Positions 45,603-53,079 of a stretch of 64,000 nt of DNA are shown piece by piece. The DNA comes from an uncultured Lachnospiraceae bacterium. Lineage in GTDB: Bacteria; Bacillota; Clostridia; Lachnospirales; Lachnospiraceae. The notes under the pieces were generated by a model that had not been told where the DNA came from, ran no database searches, and was given only the letters and a program-made list of their open reading frames with translations. Numbering within the stretch: position 1 is the stretch's first letter; every line of letters starts with the position of its first letter. Where the stretch lies: contig CAMEOT010000005.1 of the NCBI GenBank assembly GCA_945929965.1, positions 62,001 to 126,000 on the forward strand. Reading direction: 5' to 3'. Position numbers and translations under genes: made by a program.

Positions 45603-47468
45603 CTATACTGTTTCCTGATAAGTAGGCACAATGTCTTTGATCTCTTTGCGGATATCCTTATCTTCCTGCTTTGCGTGGAGGATAAGTTCTTCCAGTTGTT
45701 TTTCAAATACTTCTGTATCAAAATCAATCGGCTTACCGATGAAGATCATCTTGTTAGCAGTCTTTTTCAGACCTTCTTCGTCCATGAGAAGCTCCTCATA
45801 CATCTTCTCTCCCGGACGCAATCCCGTGAATTGGATCTCGATGTCTTCTCCTACTTTATAACCAGACAATTTGATCAGGTTCGTTGCCAGATCCAGTATC
45901 TTCACCGGTTTACCCATATCCAGTACGAAGATTTCTCCGCCGCGGGCATAAGCTCCCGCCTGAAGTACCAGAGACACCGCTTCCGGAATTGTCATAAAGT
46001 ATCGAATGATCCTCGGATCCGTCACCGTGACCGGTCCACCCTCTGCGATCTGTTTTTTAAACAGAGGAATTACGCTGCCGTTACTTCCCAGTACATTTCC
46101 GAACCGGACCGCCACGAAATTAGTCTCTGACTTCTGGTTCATCATCTGGATCACCATCTCACAGATTCGTTTGGAGGCTCCCATAACGTTCGTCGGGTTC
46201 ACCGCCTTATCTGTGGAGATCAGTACGAATTTCTCTGCTCCGTATTTATCTGCGGCTTTGGCAGTCTTGTAAGTGCCCATGACATTATTCTTGATTGCTT
46301 CGTTAGGACTTACTTCCATCAGGGGCACATGCTTATGTGCTGCAGCATGGAATACGATATTCGGTCGATACGTTGCAAAGATATCATTGATCCGGGCTGT
46401 ATTGCGCACCGATGCGATCAGCACCTGCAGATTCAGTTCCGGATGCTTGCGAATGAGCTCCTGTTGTATATCATAGGCATTATTTTCATAAATATCCACG
46501 ATAATCAGCTGTTTCGGATGATGTCCGGCAATCTGTCTACACAGTTCGCTGCCGATAGATCCACCACCACCCGTGACAAGGACCACTTTTCCACTGACAT
46601 AATTCAATACTTCTTCGGTATTGATCTCGATGGGATCTCTTCCCAACAGATCTTCGATCTCTACTTCCTTCAGCTTGGATACGGAGACATCTCCGTTGAT
46701 CAGCTGGTAGATACCGGGCAGAGTACGCAGTTTACATCCGGATTCTTTACAGATATCCAGAATCTCTTTCCTCGTCTGTGTGTTGGCTGAAGGAATGGCA
46801 AATATAATCTCGTCCACCGCATACTGTCCTACAGCGTCAATAATTTTAGCTCTCCCACCCACGATAGGTACTCCACGTAAGAATTTACCGTGGCATCCGG
46901 GATTATCATCAATGATACATTTCACATTCAGGTTCAGGTAGCTGCTGCTTTCAATTTCCTTTAAGATAGCATTTCCTGCTGCTCCTGCACCGATCAGCAG
47001 GACATTGTTGCGATTTTCCTTATCCACACGGTCTATGCGTTTAGAGTTGATCAGGCGTAAGATCCGATAACTGAAACGGATCACACAGCACATACCGAAC
47101 AGCAGGAACCAGTAGATCATATAATAGCTGCGGGGCATCTTCTGGTTCATGACATTGCAGAGTATGATCTGCGCGATCGCCGCACAGGTAGTTGCAAATA
47201 CAATATTCAAAAGCTCCGTGGCACTGGCATAACGCCACACACTCTTATACAGCTTCCACAATGCGAAAAACAATAATGTCAGTAAAATATTAAACGGAAT
47301 AATACGTTCAAATTTCATCAGGTATTCTGCCGGAATCCCCGCAAAACTGAAATCGAACCTGACATACAGCGCGGCAAATGATGCCACCACGATGGACATG
47401 ATATCTAACAGGATCAACGCAATAATGCGATTGATCGGTATTTTTAAGAAAGGTGTTTTTTGTTTCAT
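45603..47468 (-). CDS. Membrane UDP-GlcNAc 4,6-dehydratase, CapD/PglF/WbpM type
   Basis: A 621-residue protein. Four hydrophobic helices at about residues 15-130 are followed by a first Rossmann-like domain (GAGAAG at 161-166) and a second NAD-binding dehydratase domain (GGGGSIG at 301-306). The catalytic segment STDKAVNPTNVMGASK is at 418-433, with Met in place of the usual Tyr before Lys. It makes UDP-4-keto-6-deoxy-GlcNAc with retained C5, the precursor of QuiNAc, FucNAc or bacillosamine. The start at 47468 has GGAAGGA nine bases upstream; in-frame extension further upstream runs through the promoter. It is the first gene of its operon. Confidence 0.93.
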   Translation of the reverse strand: MKQKTPFLKIPINRIIALILLDIMSIVVASFAALYVRFDFSFAGIPAEYLMKFERIIPFNILLTLLFFALWKLYKSVWRYASATELLNIVFATTCAAIAQIILCNVMNQKMPRSYYMIYWFLLFGMCCVIRFSYRILRLINSKRIDRVDKENRNNVLLIGAGAAGNAILKEIESSSYLNLNVKCIIDDNPGCHGKFLRGVPIVGGRAKIIDAVGQYAVDEIIFAIPSANTQTRKEILDICKESGCKLRTLPGIYQLINGDVSVSKLKEVEIEDLLGRDPIEINTEEVLNYVSGKVVLVTGGGGSIGSELCRQIAGHHPKQLIIVDIYENNAYDIQQELIRKHPELNLQVLIASVRNTARINDIFATYRPNIVFHAAAHKHVPLMEVSPNEAIKNNVMGTYKTAKAADKYGAEKFVLISTDKAVNPTNVMGASKRICEMVIQMMNQKSETNFVAVRFGNVLGSNGSVIPLFKKQIAEGGPVTVTDPRIIRYFMTIPEAVSLVLQAGAYARGGEIFVLDMGKPVKILDLATNLIKLSGYKVGEDIEIQFTGLRPGEKMYEELLMDEEGLKKTANKMIFIGKPIDFDTEVFEKQLEELILHAKQEDKDIRKEIKDIVPTYQETV

Positions 47469-47515
47469 TCTCTGTTGTCCTTCCGAGCATGCCGCTTTTG
47501 GGCATAATCGATTAT

Positions 47516-47544
47516 ATTTTACCATGCATGCATAGAAAAAGCAA
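47516..47544 (-). promoter_or_regulatory. Sigma-A promoter of the 47468-downward operon
   Basis: On the minus strand TTGCTT (47544-47539), a 17-base spacer and TAAAAT (47521-47516) precede the CapD-type gene. The predicted transcript begins near 47508 with a leader of about 40 bases. In that leader ATGCC (47505-47501) can pair with GGCAT (47493-47489) around a seven-base loop, just above the ribosome binding site. The promoter follows directly after the terminator of the toxin-like operon. Confidence 0.75.
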
Positions 47545-47558
47545 AAATATTTAATTAT

Positions 47559-47585
47559 AAAAGGCACCGATATCCTACCGATGCC
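47559..47585 (-). terminator. Rho-independent terminator of the XRE/ImmA/PIN operon
   Basis: On the minus strand GGCATCG (47585-47579) pairs with CGGTGCC (47569-47563), one G-T pair included, with a nine-base loop and then TTTT. It begins a few bases after the stop codon of the PIN-like gene. Confidence 0.72.
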
Positions 47586-47589
47586 TTCC

Positions 47590-48510
47590 CTACAATACAA
47601 TATGTATACTCTTATCTACAATTTTTTCTGCTGCTTCTTCACATTTTAGGGTAATCTCCTGGGTGTTGATATCATAGATTTCAGTTCCCAGGATCTTAAT
47701 CATCCCATTGTTACCTGCCCTTAAAAGTGGCAGTAAATCTTCCACTCCTGTTATAATTCCTTCTTTATACAGTTCCTGTGCCAGTTTCGGTGTGCTGAAC
47801 AGAATAATCCGTTTTCCCTGGTGTCCACGATTCGTTTTTCGGAAAGAAGCATCTATTTTACCGGCTGCGCCTTTATCATCGGTAATGACACAAAATTTTC
47901 CATCCGGCTCCGGGAGATTGGATAGAATATGAAGACAAATAGCAAGCAATTCCTCCCCCAGGTTATCATTCTCTTCTTTCTTGCTGCGAACCTTCCGGAA
48001 AAAGCGGGGATAAAAATCTTTCGGATTCTTATTTTTTCCGTCTACTATCTTCTGCAATTCCACATTTTCCTGTAAAGCAATCTCAATGGAGCTTATAGGG
48101 TGTCTGACCATTCTGACTGCCCACACCAGATAATCGTTCACAAGCTGCCTGGATGCGAAGCAGATATCCATGACATCCTGCAGTTCCTCTTCATAGATTA
48201 CGTACACTTCAATTCCGCTGTTATATATACGTTCCAAATATCCCACATAGCATTCTTGCAAAATGTGACTATGAGAAGCCAGCTCCATAAGAATGCCTCT
48301 GGTAATGATTATAATCCCATTCTGTCGTAGAATGTATTGTAGTAACTTGTCAGATGCCTCTTCCTGCATATTTGCATGATAGCGAAAGGAACAGGTATCA
48401 TAAAAAAAGCACCTTTTCGCCGCCAACACACTCTGTATCATATTCCCCTGATTTACATAGGGTGCTATTGCCGCCCAATTTTCCGGAATGTCCGAATACC
48501 CCTTTGTCAT
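47590..48510 (-). CDS. PIN-like domain protein, putative ribonuclease toxin or effector
   Basis: A 306-residue soluble protein. CFFYDTCSFRYHA places Asp38 at the end of the first strand, IIIITRGILMELASH gives Glu76, NLGEELLAICLHI gives Glu186/187 and FCVITDDKGAAGKID gives Asp211/212. That order of acids is the PIN-domain metal site, though the spacing between the second and third acids is long. It overlaps the ImmA-like gene by ATGA and is last in a three-gene operon. By analogy it is a regulated RNA-cutting toxin or defence effector; no direct evidence exists here. It has nothing visible to do with glycan synthesis. Confidence 0.72.
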   Translation of the reverse strand: MTKGYSDIPENWAAIAPYVNQGNMIQSVLAAKRCFFYDTCSFRYHANMQEEASDKLLQYILRQNGIIIITRGILMELASHSHILQECYVGYLERIYNSGIEVYVIYEEELQDVMDICFASRQLVNDYLVWAVRMVRHPISSIEIALQENVELQKIVDGKNKNPKDFYPRFFRKVRSKKEENDNLGEELLAICLHILSNLPEPDGKFCVITDDKGAAGKIDASFRKTNRGHQGKRIILFSTPKLAQELYKEGIITGVEDLLPLLRAGNNGMIKILGTEIYDINTQEITLKCEEAAEKIVDKSIHIVL

Positions 48511-49313
48511 TTGCGTTCCCCCTTTATTTCTTTATAGAGGGATCGCATATTCAACACTGCCTGGTAAAGTGTCCTTTCGTTCAAGTAACCATCTTGCTGG
48601 AACTGCGCGCCAACTAATTGTACCCATTTTTCCAGTGCATTATAGTCATCCTTATTGCTGGCATCCAAAATGGTGCTGTCCAGCCATAAGCTTTCTAATT
48701 TTTCCCTGATGGTCTCTTTATCCAGTGCAATCAACTGCTGGGTCTGGGTCCACTTTTGTGTCAGTTCCAGTTCATAGCACCGGATCAGTGCCGCCATGTA
48801 AGGTACCTGATAGTAATTCATCAGTCGAATGATGGTACTTAATTCATCATTATCGGACTGTTCCAGAAATACTCGGTACATCTGCCTGAAACTGCTCTCC
48901 GGCATCAGCAGCATTCCCGCAAATATATTTGCCTCATACTCTTCTTCATGTTCAAAATAATCATCCGTAAATTCAGCTTTTGCCTTAAATTCATTTTGAG
49001 GATAAAATGCATGATAAATTTCATGACAGATTGCAAAATTAGCATTTACCTTCGGCAGCGATGTGTTAATTAGGATATACCCCATAGCATCTCCCTGGTA
49101 ACATAACGCACCGATTTCTTTATCTGCAAACGGCATCTCAGCAACAATATACCCCTTCTGGCGCAACGCAGGTCTGACAATCTGAAGAATATTCAACATG
49201 TCTTTGTCTTCACTGATTCCGGTAAAAGAATAGAATTTGCTGACCTTGCCATCCATCTGTGATCGATATCGTTTACTGTATTCTATTATTTTCCGTAATC
49301 GTTCAGCCGTCAT
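48507..49313 (-). CDS. ImmA/IrrE family metallopeptidase
   Basis: A 268-residue soluble protein. ICHEIYHAF contains the zinc site His97-Glu98-x2-His101, and EEEYEANIFAGMLLMPE supplies the downstream Glu127 in the E-x-N-x-F-A context typical of ImmA/IrrE. In phages and mobile elements such proteases cleave a partner XRE repressor and thereby switch on target genes. It lies five bases after the XRE gene and overlaps the PIN-like gene by four bases, so its products are made together. The last 100 residues are helical and not recognised. Confidence 0.88.
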   Translation of the reverse strand: MTAERLRKIIEYSKRYRSQMDGKVSKFYSFTGISEDKDMLNILQIVRPALRQKGYIVAEMPFADKEIGALCYQGDAMGYILINTSLPKVNANFAICHEIYHAFYPQNEFKAKAEFTDDYFEHEEEYEANIFAGMLLMPESSFRQMYRVFLEQSDNDELSTIIRLMNYYQVPYMAALIRCYELELTQKWTQTQQLIALDKETIREKLESLWLDSTILDASNKDDYNALEKWVQLVGAQFQQDGYLNERTLYQAVLNMRSLYKEIKGERK

Positions 49314-49318
49314 ATATG

Positions 49319-49681
49319 TTACCTCGATATGTTCAGGAATCGTCCCTTCGCACTTATCACTTCATCAATGTTTTCCAACAGTTTTAATAACGTATTCGCT
49401 ATTTTCTCCTGCTCCTTTGCAGGCTCACCGGCATAAAAGGTAATTTTCTCCGGTTCCTGTTCAAATTCTTCCGGAACCCGGAAATTCTCCTGCAAAAAGT
49501 ATTCTGTGTTTTCTCCCAAAGCTTCCGCAATTTTATCCATGTCGGTTGCCGTAATATCTTGTACACCGTTTAAAATTCTGGACATCTTCTTGGCGTCAAT
49601 TCCTGTTTTCATACTAAGGTAATTCTGTTTGATCTTCCTTGCATCTAAATACAGATTAAGGTTCTCAATATATTTGGTCAT
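49319..49681 (-). CDS. XRE-family helix-turn-helix regulator
   Basis: A 120-residue protein. Residues about 10-62 form the Cro/CI-type DNA-binding domain, with LSMKTGIDAKKMSRILNGV as the two helices of the motif and ITATDMDKIAEALG completing the five-helix bundle. The C-terminal part (KITFYAGEPAKEQEKIANTL) is acidic and could be the protease-sensitive or dimerising segment. It is first in the operon, right behind a promoter whose -35 box lies in a palindrome, so self-repression is likely. Confidence 0.88.
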   Translation of the reverse strand: MTKYIENLNLYLDARKIKQNYLSMKTGIDAKKMSRILNGVQDITATDMDKIAEALGENTEYFLQENFRVPEEFEQEPEKITFYAGEPAKEQEKIANTLLKLLENIDEVISAKGRFLNISR

Positions 49682-49725
49682 TCGCTCCAGTCCTTTCCCT
49701 TTGCATTATGTCCGGTGTCTAATAT

Positions 49726-49754
49726 ATTATACACTTTTTGTTGCATTGTGCAAC
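49726..49754 (-). promoter_or_regulatory. Promoter and palindromic operator of the XRE operon
   Basis: On the minus strand TTGCAC (49753-49748), a 16-base spacer and a perfect TATAAT (49731-49726) stand about 45 bases above the XRE start. The -35 box lies inside the perfect palindrome GTTGCA-TTG-TGCAAC (49740-49754, plus-strand reading), a typical binding site for a Cro/CI-type dimer. The remainder of the 49682-49849 gap is AT-rich and shows no gene. Confidence 0.8.
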
Positions 49755-49849
49755 ATATTTTTCTCATTATTTGACATCAAAATATCCGTTTATGAATTTA
49801 TTGCTATTGTATTAGCGAATTATATTGTTCGTTCTCTCAATATATGACT

Positions 49850-51343
49850 TTAATTACTCACTATTGTTATAGAATCTTTTCCATAGTAATCCGCACATAC
49901 AACATTCACCCACGTATATCCATCCTCCGGCTGCAGATCCGCATACATGATCAGCTCCACCGGATACAACGGAGTGAACACCACATCCTTCACGGAGTCA
50001 TCTTTCAATACCTGGAATCTCTCTTCCCAGCCTTCGCCATACGCCTGTGCCCAGCCGTTTCGCCACATGCGGTAAGCGCGATAGCTGCTGGTCTGCTGTA
50101 CATTTCCGAAGAATACTGCTACCGCTAGGAGCACTCCTACAACGCCACAATACCTAAGCAGGTACTTCTGCGCCAAATCATCCACCTTCTCGCTCTTTTC
50201 CGGTTTCAGGATTCTCTTAGCGACCCATCCGCACCAGTAGATCTCATTTGCCACGATCCACAGCACATAGAAATACCACAGAATTGCGCCCTGTCTGCCG
50301 CCGCCCATGTTGTTATCAACATATAGGGTAGCTGTTGCCTGTGAAGAATATACACCAAAGGATAACGCGGTAAATACTATCGGCATCCGGAAAGAATAGT
50401 TCATTCTTCTGACCGCTTTCCATATAAACGGAAATACCAGTACCAGTAGCAGAAGCATCTTAATATCTGTCCAACTGATAATATTCAGAAAAGTTCTTTC
50501 AAAGGACAACCATATTGCCATCAACGGAGTATTGGCTGTAGTCCCTCCAAAATTCGCGTTAATCCGAGTAGTTGTAAGCGGCGATGTCACGCACATAAGT
50601 ACGCTGATCGTCTCCAGTAAAGTTACAATCCAGGTTCTTCGAAATGCATCCTTATGATATATCAGGAATATAATCTGCAGGCAGATCAATGTACACATCA
50701 TAGATACGCTGGTGGAGAAATTATTCCCTCCTACCAACACAGCTAACATGCCCGCAAAAACTGTAGCTGTAATCCTTTTTTTCTTGTTCATCTCTTTTAG
50801 CGCTATTCTTAAATATAGTGCTAAAAGTATCAGTGACAGGCTATATACAAAAGTGTAATTTACAGATCCATTGTACCAATAAAAGCTTTCCGTCGGATAT
50901 GGGCAATAAAGTATCTGCAGAATTGTTAAGGGAACACAGATTGGGACCACAAACCATTTATTTTCCTCATTTTGACCGGCAATACATTCTTTTACAAGCA
51001 ATAGTTGTGATAATATCACTGAGCCAATCATTAAATATGGTGTTATCCGATAAAACTGTTCTCCGAATGCTGCTGGCTGAAGTGCTGATAAAATCAAAAT
51101 AGAAAATCTAGCTTCCCATACATTCTCAGATATCGTCTGCCATATTGCATGAAACACCCCGGGAATTCCCTCTCCCACCTGCATTGCACGATACATGTAT
51201 ATTCCAAATGACCAGTCATCAGCCGATGGATAATCATATTTTGCAATTATCAGTAGCGGCCACAGGATCACAGCCAGTGCGATTACACATGCAGCGCTGA
51301 TCAGCATAAGTTTCTTTTTCTCTGTCAGTTTGGTCAGTTTCAC
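49850..51343 (-). CDS. Polytopic membrane protein, DUF6056-like (putative GT-C glycosyltransferase)
   Basis: A 497-residue protein with about ten membrane helices. YPSADDWSFGIYMYRA (38-53) and FYWYNGSVNYTFVYS closely match the plus-strand homologue at 2376-3833, including the Asp-Asp pair after the first helix. GGNNFSTSVSMMCTLIC corresponds to GGANYATALCGMVLLV in that homologue. The likely role is sugar transfer from a lipid carrier on the outer face. It is five bases behind the GT39-like gene and ends the 64-50 kb transcription unit. No clear terminator follows it. Confidence 0.75.
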   Translation of the reverse strand: MKLTKLTEKKKLMLISAACVIALAVILWPLLIIAKYDYPSADDWSFGIYMYRAMQVGEGIPGVFHAIWQTISENVWEARFSILILSALQPAAFGEQFYRITPYLMIGSVILSQLLLVKECIAGQNEENKWFVVPICVPLTILQILYCPYPTESFYWYNGSVNYTFVYSLSLILLALYLRIALKEMNKKKRITATVFAGMLAVLVGGNNFSTSVSMMCTLICLQIIFLIYHKDAFRRTWIVTLLETISVLMCVTSPLTTTRINANFGGTTANTPLMAIWLSFERTFLNIISWTDIKMLLLLVLVFPFIWKAVRRMNYSFRMPIVFTALSFGVYSSQATATLYVDNNMGGGRQGAILWYFYVLWIVANEIYWCGWVAKRILKPEKSEKVDDLAQKYLLRYCGVVGVLLAVAVFFGNVQQTSSYRAYRMWRNGWAQAYGEGWEERFQVLKDDSVKDVVFTPLYPVELIMYADLQPEDGYTWVNVVCADYYGKDSITIVSN

Positions 51344-51348
51344 TTTGA

Positions 51349-53022
51349 TTATTCCACCTTTTCTTTGGTATAGGGCTCCACAACGTAATAATTATTATAG
51401 AACGAGGTAATATCGTACTCTTCTTCATCAAACAGGTCGATCAGTTCATAGTTCACCACGTACACTACATCTTTCCCCTGATTTTCCCGGATGGTATCCT
51501 CTGTCACGTATTCAAAATGATATTTTTCCGCATAGGGCAGCTGTTCTCTGCCGTCCTGCACGTTGCTGACGCCCTGGAAATACCGGGCATCGATCTGGTG
51601 ACTATACATGGTAAGGATCTGTCCCACCATATACTCGCCCTCGCCCATGGGATCCGGGTCTATGTAATACTCATCGCATTCTATCGTATGTGCGTAATCC
51701 AAAGCATTCAGATAAGGTTCATAATAGTAGATCCGGCTTAAATCCGCCCATTCTCCAAAATAGGTGCCAGCAAACATCACTCCCAGCACACCATATAACG
51801 CTGCTATGGGGATTGCCGTGATCTTCCACTTTTGAATGCATGCCGCCATGCCCACAGCTGCCAGGATGATCACCGGGTAAAATGCGATGTTGATGCGGTG
51901 CAGCACCGGATATCTGGTAATGGCACCGATGATCACTGTAAGTCCTATCCATGCGAACAGGATAAACACAGGGGTCTTGTATTTCTCCGGCAGTTTCTTT
52001 TTTTTCCAGTTCCAGATTACTGTGATCAGACCGATCAGAAAGAAAATATCCGTCACATAATACACCGGTCCGAATTTGGCTACCGCACTGGGCACTGCCT
52101 GATCTCTTCCGAAAAATATAGTCTCTATCATGCATACCAGATTTTCCTTCAGCTGATACCAGGAAAAGTTGGCAAACAGTACATCTTCTCCGCGCACGCT
52201 GTCCTGAAAAGAGGGAATCGTAAATAGCGGTGTCTCGATGGTCTCTTTTCCCAGCACTGTGATCAACATGGACAGGTACTCCGGCAGCACGATCACCGCA
52301 TAGACTGCAATGCAGCCCAGGAGTTCTTTCCAGTTGATCTGTTTTTTCTTAAGCAGGTAGATTGCCACTACCAGCAGGAAAACAGGTACGGAATAATCCG
52401 ATACTGCATAGCAATAACAACACAATCCGAAGAACACCATGGACACATATAAGAAGACTCTGTTCCACTTTTTCCCTTCTATTCTGTGCAGTCCTGCCAG
52501 TAAAAAGCAGACGGCAAACAGGAACATATGGGGGAACATGTTACAGTCGATGGACCAACGGCTCTGCATGTAGTGCCAGGGGCAGATCATTCCGAAGAGC
52601 AGTGCGATCATAGCTGTCCATTTACCTGCCAGTTGTCTCGTGAACAGATACAGCGCAAGGAGCCCCAGACAGCTGGTGATCAGGAGCGGCAGTCGTATCG
52701 TAACTGTGGAAAATCCCAGTATTTTAATAAGTGGGACCATACAGTAGGATAAAAATACGCTCATCTGGCTGTGTTTCCACGCTGTAAAATGCACCGGATA
52801 CCGCATACCGTAACGGTCTGTTCCGTATTCCGCCAGCGCCTTGGCATCCACCGCCGCCATAGCTTCGTCCTGGTGCACGCCGATGGGCGGTGCACCGAAA
52901 TGGTATGCCCGGACGAAGATTGCGGCGAGCAGGATTACTGCTACCAGGAATATTTCCGTCTTTCTTGATTCCAACAGCGTCTTGATTCGCTTATTGCCTG
53001 TGATTGTCTGTGTGAATTTCAT
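51349..53022 (-). CDS. GT39/ArnT-like membrane glycosyltransferase
   Basis: A 557-residue protein with about 12 helices and a soluble C-terminal domain of roughly 120 residues. After the first helix, GAPPIGVHQDEAMAAVDAKA (43-62) carries the Asp52-Glu53 pair seen in the first outer loop of ArnT and protein-mannosyltransferases. WHYMQSRWSIDCNMFPHMF is the second conserved block, with the helix-turn Arg and Asn. It would transfer a sugar from polyprenyl phosphate to a glycan or protein outside the cell. It belongs to the same unit as the secreted proteins upstream, so an extracytoplasmic acceptor is likely. Confidence 0.8.
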   Translation of the reverse strand: MKFTQTITGNKRIKTLLESRKTEIFLVAVILLAAIFVRAYHFGAPPIGVHQDEAMAAVDAKALAEYGTDRYGMRYPVHFTAWKHSQMSVFLSYCMVPLIKILGFSTVTIRLPLLITSCLGLLALYLFTRQLAGKWTAMIALLFGMICPWHYMQSRWSIDCNMFPHMFLFAVCFLLAGLHRIEGKKWNRVFLYVSMVFFGLCCYCYAVSDYSVPVFLLVVAIYLLKKKQINWKELLGCIAVYAVIVLPEYLSMLITVLGKETIETPLFTIPSFQDSVRGEDVLFANFSWYQLKENLVCMIETIFFGRDQAVPSAVAKFGPVYYVTDIFFLIGLITVIWNWKKKKLPEKYKTPVFILFAWIGLTVIIGAITRYPVLHRINIAFYPVIILAAVGMAACIQKWKITAIPIAALYGVLGVMFAGTYFGEWADLSRIYYYEPYLNALDYAHTIECDEYYIDPDPMGEGEYMVGQILTMYSHQIDARYFQGVSNVQDGREQLPYAEKYHFEYVTEDTIRENQGKDVVYVVNYELIDLFDEEEYDITSFYNNYYVVEPYTKEKVE

Positions 53023-53079
53023 TCTCTGTCTCTTACCCTTTGTCTTGCTTAAGCTTATCTATCATCTTAACTTCTTAAT

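Noticed and set aside
49790-49849. Hairpin ATATTG...CAATAT after the DUF6056 gene, considered as a terminator
   Set aside because: The stem is short and AU-only, and no run of T follows on the minus strand.
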